From contig CAWCZF010000006.1 in assembly GCA_963799975.1 (NCBI GenBank), positions 992,001 through 1,056,000 on the forward strand: a DNA stretch of 64,000 nucleotides. Reading direction: 5' to 3'. Origin of the DNA: Actinoallomurus sp963799975 (lineage in GTDB: Bacteria > Actinomycetota > Actinomycetes > Streptosporangiales > Streptosporangiaceae). The notes below the pieces were generated by a model. The model worked only from the letters and a program-made list of their open reading frames with translations, was not told the DNA's origin and did no database searches. Below are positions 1-8,859 of the stretch, piece after piece (the stretch's first letter is position 1; every line of letters begins with the position of its first letter). A program made the translations under genes and the position numbers.

Positions 1-1
1 G

Positions 2-718
2 CACATCGAGGGCGTCTCCAAGATGGCCGGGCCCGACGCGCGCGTGCACGAGCAGTGGTACGCCGCCCCGGCGTTCTACTTCACCAACCCGTACGCCGTC
101 GCCGGCCCGCGCGACGACGTCCGCATGCCGCCCGGCTGCACCCTGTTCGACCTCGAACTCGAGGTCGCCGCGGTCATCGGCCGTGGCGGCCGCAACCTCC
201 CGGTCGCCGACGCCGAGGCGCACATCGCCGGCTACGTCCTGATGAACGACTGGTCGGCGCGCGACCTCCAGCTCGCCGAGATGCAGGTGCGGCTGGGCCC
301 GGCCAAGGGCAAGGACAGCGCCACCACGCTCGGGCCGGTCCTGGTCACCCCGGACGAACTCGCGCCGCACCGGGCCGGCAACGCCTTCGCGCTGCGGATG
401 GAGGCGTCGGTCAACGGCGAGCCCATCGGCGGCGACACCTGGAGTGAGATGTCCTTCTCCTACGCCCAGCTCGTCGCGTACGCCTCGCGGGGCACCGAGG
501 TGCGTACGGGCGACGTCCTCGGCTCGGGCACGTGCGGCGGCGGCTGCCTCGCCGAGATCTGGGGCCGCCAGGGCATGGACAGCCGCGCACCGCTCGCCCC
601 GGGCGACGTCGTCACGCTCACCGTCGAACGACTCGGCACGCAGGAGTGCCGCGTCGTGGCCAACGACGAGCCCGAGTGGCCGGTCGAGGACCTGCGGGCC
701 ACACCGGTCACCCGGTGA
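2..718 (+). CDS. Fumarylacetoacetate hydrolase family protein, 5' end missing
   Basis: The reading frame is already open at base 2, so the true start lies upstream of the window and about 239 C-terminal residues are visible. The family is recognised from YFTNP, from a Glu-rich core beginning FDLELEVAAVIG, from the block MNDWSARDLQ and from GKDSATTLGP, with the usual glycine-rich turn GDVLGSGTCGGG near the end. FAH-family enzymes use Mg2+ or Ca2+ bound by acidic residues to cleave or decarboxylate beta-keto acids and acylpyruvates in aromatic or sugar-acid catabolism. The substrate cannot be told from sequence. The gene converges on and overlaps by 11 bases the broken SDR gene on the other strand. 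The family call is firm and the specific reaction is open. Confidence 0.9.
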   Translation, partial: HIEGVSKMAGPDARVHEQWYAAPAFYFTNPYAVAGPRDDVRMPPGCTLFDLELEVAAVIGRGGRNLPVADAEAHIAGYVLMNDWSARDLQLAEMQVRLGPAKGKDSATTLGPVLVTPDELAPHRAGNAFALRMEASVNGEPIGGDTWSEMSFSYAQLVAYASRGTEVRTGDVLGSGTCGGGCLAEIWGRQGMDSRAPLAPGDVVTLTVERLGTQECRVVANDEPEWPVEDLRATPVTR

Positions 719-1025
719 GCGCGACGCTGGTCTCCCAGAGGTCGGCGGCCTTGGCGCGGTCGTAGGACTCCTCGGAGGAGCGGATCTCGCGGGTTCCGGA
801 GAAATAGCGGCCCGAGGTGTCCGCGAGGGCGGGATGGCCGACGACGCCGTGGCCGAGACCGGCCGCGGTGCGCGCGACCGCGCCGGGGGACCGGCCGGTG
901 ATGACGACGAGCCATCCGTCGCGTGCCGCGGCGATCGCCTGCGCGGTCCGGCGGCCGAGACCGCGGGTGCCGCCGGTGATCAGTAAGGTACGGCGCTTGG
1001 GCGATTCCTCATGTTCGGTGCGCAT
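708..1025 (-). pseudogene. Short-chain dehydrogenase/reductase with internal deletion
   Basis: The 105-residue product starts like a classical SDR: strand beta-1 and the nucleotide-binding motif TGGTRGLG lie at residues 18-25, followed by helix alpha-1 and VVITGRS. At about residue 55 it jumps directly into what looks like an SDR C-terminal tail (VGHPALADTSGRYF, then AADLWETSVALTG). Full-length members are roughly 280-320 residues, so about 180 residues are missing in frame, including the catalytic Ser and the YxxxK motif. It cannot be an active oxidoreductase. No frameshift is needed, which points to a clean in-frame deletion rather than a sequencing indel. It converges with the FAH gene. 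Confidence 0.75.
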
Positions 1026-1051
1026 GGGGCGAATCTAGGGGGCGCGCCCGG

Positions 1052-1498
1052 TCAGGACGCTTCGACGGCCGCCTTGATGCGCCCGGCGAAGGCGTCGGCG
1101 TCCTTGCGCGCCGCGCTCAGGGCGAGGCCTGCGATGAGCTTGCCGAGGCCGTGGCCAGCAAGGACGTTGTAGACGCGCAGGCGGGTACGGCCGCCCGCGG
1201 TGGGCTCGAGGTCGTAGCCGCCCTCGGTGGCCGTCACGAGGTTCTTGGAGATCTCGGTCCAGCGGATCCGCGTGTACGGCGCGAACTCGGTGATGCGGAA
1301 CTCGCGCTTCGTCGTCATGCCGGCGTCCTTGACCGTGCTGGCGTACACGGTGTCCGCCGCAGTCGGGCCCTCCGTCGTCTTGACGATCCGCTGGACGCGG
1401 GGGCTGAACTTCGGGTCGTTCTCGCCGTCGGCGAGGAAGGCGAAGACCTCCTCGATGGGGCGGTCGATCTCGATCGTCGCCTCGAACTGACCCGCCAT
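1052..1498 (-). CDS. SRPBCC family (polyketide cyclase/START-like) protein
   Basis: This 148-residue protein has the SRPBCC pattern: N-terminal strand with IDRPIEEVFAFLADGENDPKFSP, central beta strands (FRITEFAPYTRIRWTE) and a C-terminal amphipathic helix ending KDADAFAGRIKAAVEAS. These helix-grip folds bind hydrophobic ligands; ligand and reaction are unknown here. I chose the ATG at 1496-1498 because GAAGGAG sits just upstream of it and the family's usual start motif (MAGQFEATIEIDRPI) begins there. The open frame runs further upstream, but that extension is arginine-rich and not SRPBCC-like. It stands alone, 26 bases from the SDR remnant. Confidence 0.85.
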   Translation of the reverse strand: MAGQFEATIEIDRPIEEVFAFLADGENDPKFSPRVQRIVKTTEGPTAADTVYASTVKDAGMTTKREFRITEFAPYTRIRWTEISKNLVTATEGGYDLEPTAGGRTRLRVYNVLAGHGLGKLIAGLALSAARKDADAFAGRIKAAVEAS

Positions 1499-1734
1499 GC
1501 TCGCTCCTTCGATCGCTGCTGCCTGCCGCATTGTCGCAGGCCCGCCGGAGATCGTCAGGGTGGCGCTCCGGCCCGGGCCGCGGATCTGAAAATGCCTCCA
1601 ATCCGGGGCCGGTGCGGCCGCGAATAGCGGATGACGGATTCGGACGCCCGGTGATTCCGGCCGACTGGAGGTAATGCCCCTTTCCGGGAATCGATTTCCG
1701 TCGTATTTGTCGTCACGCATGCTCCAAGAAAGGA

Positions 1735-3214
1735 ATGCGGCGAAAAATGCGCAATCACCGGGGGCGTCGGAGAACACGACGTCCCGCCATCGTTGCCGCC
1801 GGGACCGGGCTGGTCGCCCTGTCCGGCATGCTGGCCCTTCTCGGCCCGTCGACCGGCAGCGCGTCCAGCCACCGCGAGGCGCCGCTGATCGCCGGCGACC
1901 CGCAAGCGGACAACACCGACGTCTACGCGTTCGCAGTCCCGAGCAAGCCCGAGCAGCGGTGACGCTGGTCGCGAACTGGATCCCGTTCGAGGAGCCCAAC
2001 GGCGGCCCGAACTTCTACCCGTTCGCCACGAGCACGCACTACAACATCAAGATCGACAACAACGGCGACGGCAAGCCCGACATCATCTACCGCTGGACCT
2101 TCACGAACGACGACCAGCCGGGGGCACCGGCACGTTCCTGTACAACAACGGGCCGGTCACCGTCGCTCAACGACCCGAACCTGCTGCTTCCGGCAGCACT
2201 ACACGCTGCAGGAGATCAAGGGCACGGGTCGCCAAGACGCTCGTACGCGACCGGCGTCGCGGCCCGTCGGACGTCGGCAAGGCGTCGATGCCGGACTACG
2301 GCGCGCCTGCGCAGGCAGGCCGTGCACTCGGTGTCCGGCGGCGGGCAAGACCTTCGCCGGTCAGGCCGACGACCCGTTCTTCCTCGACCTGCGGGTCTTC
2401 GACCTGCTGTACGGGGGCAACCTGAAGGAGGCCGGGCACGACACGCTCGCCGGCTACAACGTCAACACCATCGCGTTGCAGGTGCCCAAGAGCGGCGCTG
2501 GCGCTGAAGGGCGACGCCGACGCGCAACCCGGTCATCGGCATCTGGTCCACCACCGGACCGCAAGGGCGCCGACCGTGAAGCTGGGCGGCGCTCACGGGC
2601 CGGCAGGTACCACCAGGTCTCGCGGCTCGGGCAACCCGCTGGTCAACGAGGTCGTCGTCGCCGGCCGGGCTCAAGGACGCGTTCAACCGGCTGGACCCCT
2701 CGCAGGACCACACGGTGAAGCCGGTCGTGAACCGGGTGCTCAAGCCGGAGGTGCCCGCAGCTGATCCAGAGCATCTACGGCATCCGGCGCCGGCCACGCC
2801 GCGCAACGACCTGGTCGGAGATCTTCCTGACCGGCATCGCCAAGAACGGCCGGCGGTTCCAGGCCCCGATCCAGGCCGACCTCAACTCCCAGCTCCTCAA
2901 CCAGGACGTCGAGCGCCAAGCGCTTCGTCGCCCGCCGAGGAGCTGCGGCTGAACATGGCGGTCCCGGTCACCGCCGACGCCGAACCGGCTCGGCGTGCTC
3001 GGCGGGGACCTGCAGGGATTCCCGAACGGCCGTCGGCTCGCCGACGACGTCGTGGACATCGAACTGCAGGCCCTCGAAGGCGCGGCACAGACCGGCAAGA
3101 TCGTGCCGGCGCTGGCCGCCGGTGACGGAGTGAACGCCAACGACCGGCGTTCGGCCGGACTCCTTCCCCTACGTCGCGCTGCCGCACACCGCGTCGGTCA
3201 ACCAGGGCGGATGA
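1735..3214 (+). pseudogene. DUF4331 family secreted protein, disrupted by many indels
   Basis: The N-terminus has an Arg-rich signal peptide, then the DUF4331 signature SSHREAPLI followed by DNTDVYAF. The family sequence can be followed through all three frames: VTLVANWIPFEEP, KIDNNGDGKPDI, DPFFLDLRVFDLLYGG, LNMAVPVTA, GFPNGRRLADDVVDIELQ and a C-terminus FPYVALPHTASVNQGG stopping at 3212-3214. At least fifteen single-base indels, mostly one extra C or G, are needed to join them, the first near 1958. The product would be an exported protein of about 480 residues of unknown biochemical role. In related actinomycetes it is followed by a TPR protein and a NicO-like membrane protein, as here. It may be a pseudogene or poor assembly. 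ATG 1747 is an alternative start. Confidence 0.7.
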
Positions 3215-4707
3215 GGTACGGACGCGGGCGGACGGGCGCGGCGTGGCGAACGGCAACGGCGGCGGCACCGCGTGGCTCCCGGGCTATCCTGCCGGGCCAC
3301 GACCTGGCTGTGCTGCTGCACGACAGAACGCGCGTCGCTCGCTGCGTGGGACGGCCGCGCCGGTCCTGGCCGGTGGGCGGCCGCTGGCCGCGCTGCTGAT
3401 CCACGGAGAGGCGACGTGGCGACCGACCACCACGAGGCCGGCCGTGGCCCGAGGGCGATCCGGCGACTGCGGCACCGGCATAGCTGGGCACATACGCCAC
3501 GAGCCGGCGGTGCGATCGCCAACGCGTCGACCAGCTCAGACCCTGCACGTCACGCCGGCCGGCGCCGTCATGGGCGACCCTCGCCCAGTCGATCGCCTGG
3601 CGCCGCAGCTCGGCAGGGCCCGCGACTACCGTACTGGGCCGAGCTGGGCGCTGCACGTCCACGGTCGTATACCGGCGACCCCTACTACCCCAAGGCCGAG
3701 GGCGCGCTGAGCACTCGCTCGGGCTGAACCACCGCCGACAACTGGGACCCCGCATGGCGGCATGGGGCGCTGGCGAACGCCCGCCACGACTTCGCCGCCG
3801 CGGTGCGCTGGGGCGAGCGGGCCAAGAGGTCAACGGCGCCGACCCGGACGTGTACGGCACCTGGACGACGCCTACACCCAGCTCGGCGACTACCCGGCGG
3901 CCACCTCGGCGGTCGCAGAAGATGGCCGCGCTGCGCCGGGCGTCTCCTCCTTCGCCCGCGCCTCCTATGACTCGAGGAGATGCATGGCGACGTCGCGGGT
4001 GCGCGCACGCTGCTGACGCAGGCGGTCGGGGCCGCGTACCAGCCCGCCGACCTGGCGTTCTGCCGCTACTACCTCGGCGAGCTCGCGTTCCACTCCGGCG
4101 ACCTCGGCGAGGCCGCGAGGCAGTACGGCTGGCGCGCGCGGCCGACCCCGCGTACACGCCGGCACTGGAGGGCACCGCCAAGACCGCGGCGGCGCGCGGT
4201 GAGCCGGCGGCGGCCGTCCGCGACCTGGCGACCGTCGTCGGCCGGGTCCCGCAGCCGCAGTACGTCATGGAGTACGCCGAGGTGCTCGCCGCCGCCGGGC
4301 ACAAGGACGAGGCCGCGCGGCAGCGGCAGGTGCTGGACGGCGAACAGCGGCTGTTCGCCGCCAACGGCGTGACCGACGACCTGACCGCCTCGGAGTACGC
4401 GGCCGACACCGGCGACGCCGCCGGCGCGCTCGCCCACGCGCGCGCCGAGTGGGGCCGGCGGCACCATGTGATCGTCGCCGACGCCCTCGCCTGGGCGCTG
4501 CACCTGAACGGCAAGGACGCCGAGGCCATCGGCTACGCCGACCGCGCCACGCGGCTCGGCTGGCGCAACGCCGTGTTCTACCTGCACAAGGCTGCCATCG
4601 AGGACGGTCTGGGCCGTCACGGCCCGGCGCGCGCCGACCGCGCCACCGCACGGCGCGCCGACCCGCACTCCGCAGCATCCGTACCGGCGATCGCGAGGGC
4701 ATCGTGA
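3211..4707 (+). pseudogene. Tetratricopeptide repeat protein, disrupted by indels
   Basis: From about 4020 to 4707 one frame is clean and shows TPR-like helical pairs: AFCRYYLGELAFHSGDLGEAARQY, YVMEYAEVLAAAGHKDEAARQ, then an Ala-rich C-terminal half. Upstream the same family continues in other frames (TGDPYYPKAEGAL, TADNW, NARHDFAAAVRWGERAK, DAYTQLGDYPAA). At least seven indels near 3720-4130 separate the pieces; several look like loss of one C from a CC or CCC run. The ATG at 3211 overlaps the end of the DUF4331 gene and is the presumed start, but the first 400 bases are too damaged to be sure. The stop at 4705-4707 overlaps the GTG of the next gene, implying translational coupling. Confidence 0.6.
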
Positions 4708-6242
4708 GACGGCTCGTCGTCCTCGTCCTGCTCGCCGCCGCGGTCGCGTGCGGCCCGGCGGCCGCCGCGGGCGCGGCCGTCCCGGCGCACCCGCTCGGCA
4801 ACTTCACGGTCAACCACTACGACGGCCTGACCCTGCTACCCCGACCACGTCACCGACGAGGCGGTCGTGGACGTCGCCGAGATCCCCACGCTCCAGGACC
4901 AGGGCGCGTCGACGCCGACCACGACGGCCGGGCGGGTCCCGCGGAGACGGCCGCGTACGCGCGCGGGCAGTGTGCCCGGCTCGGCCAGGCCGTCTCGCTC
5001 GCCGTCGAGGGTCACGGGATCGCGTGGCGCGTCACGTCCTCCTCCTACGTCTACGTGCCGGGTGCCGCCGGGCTCCGTACCAGCCGGTTGACCTGCGCGC
5101 TCAGCGTGGACGCCGCGCTCGGGCGCGCCGCCTCCGTAAGGGTCGCGGACGGGTTCCGCGGCGACCGCGTCGGCTGGCACGAGATCTCCGCGACCGGGCG
5201 CGGCGTACGGCTCGACGGTTCGCCCGTGCCGCAGCACAGTGTCAGCGACGAGCTGCGGCACTACCCGGGCGACCTGCTGTCCTCGCCCCTGGACGTACGG
5301 TCGGCGACGCTGCGCGCAGCGCCGGGTGAGGGCTCGTCGGTACGCGGGCTGCCCGGCCTGCCGTCGGCCGGGATCTTCGCCCGCACCCTCAACCGGCTGA
5401 CCGGCTACTTCGACTCTCTCGTCGGCGCACGGCACCTGACCGTGCCGATCGGCGTGCTCGCGCTGCTGCTCGCGATCGTGCTCGGCGCCTCGCACGCCGC
5501 CATGCCGGGTCACGGCAAGACCGTCATGGCGGCCTACATCGCGGGCCGCCGCGGCCGGATGCGCGACGCCGTCACGGTCGGCGTGACCGTCACCCTCACC
5601 CACACCGGCGGCGTCCTCGTCCTCGGGTTCCTGCTGAGCGTGTCCGCGTCGCTGGCGGGCGAGTCGCTGCTGTCCTGGCTCGGCGTGGTCAGCGGTGCGC
5701 TGGTGATGGCCATCGGCCTCGGCCTGGCACGCTCCGCGTGGCGCGCCCGCCGTACGCCGACCGCGTTCGAGACCGAGCCGATACCGGCCGGAGCACTCGT
5801 CGCCGCGGGCGGCGGCAGCGGCACGCACGTCCACGACCATGTCCACGAGCACGACCACGTCCACCATCACGGGCACGGGAACGGGCATCACCACGGACAG
5901 GGGCACGGCCACGAGCATCGCTTCGGACGCGCGGGACTGATCGGCCTCGGCGTCTCCGGCGGCCTGGTCCCGAGCCCGTCCGCGCTGGTCGTCCTGCTCG
6001 GCGCCATCGCACTGGGCCGTACGGTCTTCGGCGTCGCGCTCGTGCTCGGCTACGGCCTGGGCATGGCCGGCACCCTCACCGCCGCGGGCCTGCTCCTCGT
6101 ACGGGTCCGCGGCCTGCTCGACCGCCTGCCTGCCGGGCGCCGCGCGAGCCGCCTCACCCGCTACACCCCGATCCTGACCGCGGCCCTCGTCACGGTCGTC
6201 GGCGCGGGCCTGGCCCTGCGCGGCCTCACCGGCTCGGTCTGA
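4704..6242 (+). CDS. NicO/RcnA-type nickel-cobalt exporter-like membrane protein (two compensating frameshifts)
   Basis: The GTG at 4704 overlaps the TPR stop (GTGA) and gives a signal peptide followed by HPLGNFTVNHYDGL, typical of the actinomycete protein paired with DUF4331/TPR genes. After a periplasmic domain come membrane segments with the NicO hallmark HAAMPGHGKTVMAAYIAG near residues 263-280 and a second core segment with THTGGVL. A cytoplasmic-type loop (about residues 370-413) is packed with His and Asp. Transmembrane helices follow, with GLVPSPSALVVLLGAIALG. The family moves Ni2+ or Co2+ out of the cell; the His-rich loop fits metal binding. An extra base near 4837 and a lost base near 4910 cancel, so residues about 45-70 are misread in a straight translation. 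Confidence 0.8.
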   Translation: MRRLVVLVLLAAAVACGPAAAAGAAVPAHPLGNFTVNHYDGLTLLPRPRHRRGGRGRRRDPHAPGPGRVDADHDGRAGPAETAAYARGQCARLGQAVSLAVEGHGIAWRVTSSSYVYVPGAAGLRTSRLTCALSVDAALGRAASVRVADGFRGDRVGWHEISATGRGVRLDGSPVPQHSVSDELRHYPGDLLSSPLDVRSATLRAAPGEGSSVRGLPGLPSAGIFARTLNRLTGYFDSLVGARHLTVPIGVLALLLAIVLGASHAAMPGHGKTVMAAYIAGRRGRMRDAVTVGVTVTLTHTGGVLVLGFLLSVSASLAGESLLSWLGVVSGALVMAIGLGLARSAWRARRTPTAFETEPIPAGALVAAGGGSGTHVHDHVHEHDHVHHHGHGNGHHHGQGHGHEHRFGRAGLIGLGVSGGLVPSPSALVVLLGAIALGRTVFGVALVLGYGLGMAGTLTAAGLLLVRVRGLLDRLPAGRRASRLTRYTPILTAALVTVVGAGLALRGLTGSV

Positions 6243-6257
6243 GCAAGAGGAGACAAC

Positions 6258-6581
6258 ATGAAACGAGCAGTGGCCCTCATCGTCATGACCGCCGCCGCCG
6301 CCGCCACCGCCACCGTCGCCGGATGCGGCGGTACCGGCGGCCCGTTCGAGGCGGGCTCCGGCACGGCACCGCTGGCCTGCATGCGCCACCAGCCGCACAC
6401 GCCGGACGCGCACTACACCGACGACACCGCACGCTCCCTGACACTTCTGCGCTACTACACGAGCAACGGCGCCCGGCCGTACTGCGACCATCGCCCCTCG
6501 ACCTCCGCGGACCGCGCCTGGGCTCGTCTCTACGTCAGGCTGAACGCGAACCCCAAGGCGGTGGCCGCCATTCTCCGCTGA
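6258..6581 (+). CDS. Small secreted lipoprotein, unknown function
   Basis: This 107-residue product has a Lys-Arg N-terminus, an Ala/Thr-rich hydrophobic segment and a candidate lipobox TVAGC with Cys at residue 23, so it is probably a membrane-anchored lipoprotein. The mature part is short and carries two further Cys, one in ACMRHQPHTPD and one in PYCDHRPS, plus several His. It lies 15 bases after the NicO-like gene behind AAGAGGAGA, so it is likely the last gene of that operon, and a metal-related accessory role is possible. I do not recognise a Pfam-type domain. Confidence 0.75.
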   Translation: MKRAVALIVMTAAAAATATVAGCGGTGGPFEAGSGTAPLACMRHQPHTPDAHYTDDTARSLTLLRYYTSNGARPYCDHRPSTSADRAWARLYVRLNANPKAVAAILR

Positions 6582-6609
6582 TGCCCGCCAAGGGTTTCTC
6601 GATGCCATA

Positions 6610-6640
6610 ACCGACTGTATTGATACCATTACGGATTGGC
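6610..6640 (+). promoter_or_regulatory. AT-rich upstream element with GATACCATTA
   Basis: An AT-rich island in otherwise GC-rich DNA contains GTATTGATACCATTACGG about 60 bases upstream of the HATPase gene. The ten bases GATACCATTA recur at about 7715-7724 in the divergent promoter of the helix-turn-helix regulator and alpha/beta hydrolase. It may be a shared promoter or operator element; the role is inferred only from the repetition and position. Confidence 0.35.
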
Positions 6641-6696
6641 GTCGATGGTGAGAGTCTGGTCGGCAGGGTGGTCACGGATGAGGTCCGGGAGGGCGG

Positions 6697-7131
6697 ATGG
6701 GTGCGTCGGATGGTGGGCGAGTCGGGGTCGAGAACGGCGTTTCGCGACAGGGTGTCGCCGACAGGCGGACGCGTCGGCTGCCGCTTCCGCCGCATCCGAT
6801 CGCCGCTGAGCAGGCGCGCGTATTCCTGCGGCTCGTGTGTGCCGGTTGGGGGCTCGGCGGCGTCGTCGACGACCTTTTACTGATCGCGGCGGAGCTGGTC
6901 ACGAATGCCATGCGAATAGGCGATGTGTTCGAGCTCGCGATCTCCCGCCGGGCCGGGATCGTGCTCGTCGAGGTGCGGGACGCCAGCGAGGCGGTCCCCG
7001 ATCGCCGCGACATGTCACTCGACCGGGTGGACGGGCGCGGCCTGCTCCTGGTCGAGGCGTGCTCGAAGGACTGGGGCTGGCGGCTGGAGGCGAACGGCGG
7101 CAAGACCACCTGGGCGATCGTCGAAGCCTAG
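6697..7131 (+). CDS. ATP-binding protein, RsbW/HATPase_c anti-sigma-like
   Basis: This 144-residue protein has a single histidine-kinase-like ATPase fold without a dimerisation/His domain. The N-box ELVTNAM is at about residues 67-73 and the G-box region reads GRGLLLVEACSKDWGW, followed by KTTWAIVEA. Stand-alone copies are very common in actinomycetes, where they act as anti-sigma or anti-anti-sigma switch kinases or with SpoIIE phosphatases. Two SpoIIE-type genes occur elsewhere in this window but not adjacent. The start ATG is preceded by GGGAGGGCGG. Its upstream region contains GATACCATTA, a ten-base string repeated between the next two divergent genes. Confidence 0.85.
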   Translation: MGASDGGRVGVENGVSRQGVADRRTRRLPLPPHPIAAEQARVFLRLVCAGWGLGGVVDDLLLIAAELVTNAMRIGDVFELAISRRAGIVLVEVRDASEAVPDRRDMSLDRVDGRGLLLVEACSKDWGWRLEANGGKTTWAIVEA

Positions 7132-7142
7132 GGGAGAACGGA

Positions 7143-7694
7143 TCAGTCGCCGGGCTCGCGTGGGGGCGGCTGCTCGGTGGGGAACAGGATCGCGCTGAGC
7201 AGGTAGGGGGAGCGGCCGGGTGCGGGAGTGTTGGCGGCTCGGTCGCGTAGTGCCGCGAGCAGGTCGCCGGTCATCTCGATGAGCTCGCTCGGGCTGAGCC
7301 ACAGCGTGCCCTGCCGGTAGGACACCGAGTCGGCGGCCGGGTCGGCGCCGTCGCGGTCCAGGTAGGCGTTGAACTCGGCGATCAGGGCGGCCATGGCCGC
7401 GGCGAATCCCCGGCGGTGGTCATCGAGTGACATCCCGGCGGCGGCGTCGGCGTCGATCGCGGGCCGATCACGGCGGAGCCGGTAGTGGCGCTCGACGGCA
7501 CCGCGCACCCGCTGCTCGCGGTCCACTTCGAGGAACCCGCCCTCGGTCAGCAGGGCGACCTGCCGGTATACGGTCACCTTTCCCACGTCGGGCATGCGGG
7601 CGGACAACTCCGCGGTCGTCAGCGCCCGTCCTGCCGACAGGGCGTGGACGATGCGCAGCCGTACCGGATGCAGCAGCAACTCGACGGCGTCCAT
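7143..7694 (-). CDS. Winged-helix (ArsR-like) transcriptional regulator
   Basis: This 183-residue protein opens with the actinomycete ArsR-like motif MDAVELLLHPVRLRIVHALS, a recognition region LTTAELSARMPDVGKVTVYRQVALL and a wing (GGFLEVDREQRVRGAVERHYRL). The C-terminal half (residues 75-183) looks like an effector or dimerisation helical region typical of these one-component regulators. It is transcribed divergently from an alpha/beta hydrolase with about 70 bases between them, the usual arrangement for a local repressor. The ligand is unknown. Confidence 0.85.
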   Translation of the reverse strand: MDAVELLLHPVRLRIVHALSAGRALTTAELSARMPDVGKVTVYRQVALLTEGGFLEVDREQRVRGAVERHYRLRRDRPAIDADAAAGMSLDDHRRGFAAAMAALIAEFNAYLDRDGADPAADSVSYRQGTLWLSPSELIEMTGDLLAALRDRAANTPAPGRSPYLLSAILFPTEQPPPREPGD

Positions 7695-7704
7695 GAGCCA
7701 ACGA

Positions 7705-7736
7705 TTTCATATGCGATACCATTATCCAAAATGAAA
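7705..7736. promoter_or_regulatory. Candidate operator between divergent regulator and hydrolase
   Basis: The AT-rich intergenic stretch has the inverted arms TTTCAT (7705-7710) and ATGAAA (7731-7736) with 20 bases between. Inside is GATACCATTA, also found upstream of the HATPase gene at 6610-6640. The position covers both likely promoters, which fits binding by the regulator at 7143-7694. No experiment supports this; it rests on symmetry and location. Confidence 0.4.
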
Positions 7737-7763
7737 ACGTGGAGTGAAAGCGGGGGGATCGGC

Positions 7764-8609
7764 ATGCGGGAGGCGTCGGGGCGGAGGGTGCCGGTGAACG
7801 GCCGGCACGTCTATGTCGAGGAGTCGGGTCACGGGTCGGACCAGGTGGTCTTCGAGGCGGGCGCGGGCTGCGGCCGTACCTGCTGGGATCTCGTGCTCCC
7901 CCTGCTGGCCGACCGGGCGCGGCTGGTCGCCTACGACCGGGCCGGCTCCGGCCGCAGCGGCCGGATCACCGGGCCGTCCAGCGTCGACGACATGGCCGCG
8001 GACCTCGTCGCGATGGTCGACGCCGTGGTCCCCGGCCGGTTCGTGCTCGTCGCACACAGCATGGGCGGCCTGGTCGCGCGGCGCGCGGCCGAGAGCCTGG
8101 CCCCCCGGCTGCGGGGACTGCTGCTGGTCGACCCCACTCCGGAGACCGCCTCGGTCTATGACGCGTGGGACCGGACGACCGTGAAACTCGACCGCGTGCT
8201 GGCGGTGACGCAGTCCCTCAGCCGGATCCGTCCGCTGGCGCGACTGTTCAGCCGCAACATGGCGACCCTGTTCCCCGGCGACACCTACCAGAGCATGCTC
8301 GCCGAGAACTTCGGTCCCGACGGCATCGCCCAGACCCGCGGCGAGATGAAGGCCGTGGCCGCCGCCATCACCGAGTTCCGGCACCAGCCGCCCCGGCTCC
8401 CGGCGTGCCCGACGATCCTGCTGGCCGCGGCCCGTCCGCGCAAAGGGCGGGAGCGGCAGCACGCCGACATCCGCGAGCACCAGCGCCGCTTCGCCGACAG
8501 CCTCCCCGGCGGGCGATTCGAGGAAGTCGACTCGGCGCACCTCATCCAGGCCGAGCAGCCCCAGCTGATCGCGGACCGGACGCGAAGGCTTCTCGACCAG
8601 AACTCCTGA
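7764..8609 (+). CDS. Alpha/beta hydrolase
   Basis: The protein has the alpha/beta-hydrolase order: beta strand VVFEAGAGCGRTCWD with the oxyanion region, YDRAGSGRS, the nucleophile elbow VAHSMGGLVARRAA (Ser about residue 98), DPTP after strand 6, and a catalytic His in DSAHLIQAEQPQLI near the C-terminus. The start ATG at 7764 is chosen because GGGGGGATC precedes it; an ATG at 7731 is in frame but has no ribosome binding site and sits within the putative operator. Substrate unknown; esterase- or lactonase-like hydrolysis is expected. Probably controlled by the divergent winged-helix protein. Confidence 0.85.
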   Translation: MREASGRRVPVNGRHVYVEESGHGSDQVVFEAGAGCGRTCWDLVLPLLADRARLVAYDRAGSGRSGRITGPSSVDDMAADLVAMVDAVVPGRFVLVAHSMGGLVARRAAESLAPRLRGLLLVDPTPETASVYDAWDRTTVKLDRVLAVTQSLSRIRPLARLFSRNMATLFPGDTYQSMLAENFGPDGIAQTRGEMKAVAAAITEFRHQPPRLPACPTILLAAARPRKGRERQHADIREHQRRFADSLPGGRFEEVDSAHLIQAEQPQLIADRTRRLLDQNS

Positions 8610-8773
8610 TCAAAGGACGACTGGCGGCGGCGGTCGTTTTTCATCACCTTTCATGGCGGTTCGTCCCGTCCTGGCGGGTCGGACTCGTGGCGTCCGCCCT
8701 GCTGGCATCGCTGATCGCAGGGCCGGTTCCCGGCCGTGCATGACCGGCTGTTTACACATCTGACACATCCCTA

Positions 8774-8819
8774 TTGACACGGGCCATGTGCTCCTTGGAT
8801 GGTGTGGGAGCGCTCCCAC
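8774..8819 (+). promoter_or_regulatory. Promoter and perfect CebR/CelR-type operator
   Basis: A -35-like TTGACA lies at 8774-8779. At 8804-8819 is a perfect 16-base palindrome, GTGGGAGCGCTCCCAC, whose core TGGGAGCGCTCCCA is the established operator of cellobiose-responsive LacI regulators (CebR in Streptomyces, CelR in Thermobifida). It sits 41 bases upstream of the LacI gene, so it should control that gene and the cellulase genes read through behind it. Repression relieved by cellobiose is the known behaviour of this family; here it is inferred. Confidence 0.85.
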
Positions 8820-8859
8820 GCCCGCCAGCTGAGCCCCGTGCTCGAAGGGAGTCCTCGCT

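Noticed and set aside
5821..5928. Repeat array or CRISPR-like element in the NicO gene
   Set aside because: It is an in-frame His/Asp-rich loop, irregular in spacing and with no spacers.
4836..6629. Long antisense frames opposite the NicO, DUF4331, GH48 and JetC genes (several above 400 residues)
   Set aside because: High GC content makes long antisense frames common; compositions are Arg/Gly/Ala/Val-rich without family motifs, and the opposite strand has a recognised gene.
8610..8859. Small protein gene between the hydrolase and the LacI regulator
   Set aside because: Frames there lack ribosome sites and family similarity; the stretch contains the regulator's promoter and operator.
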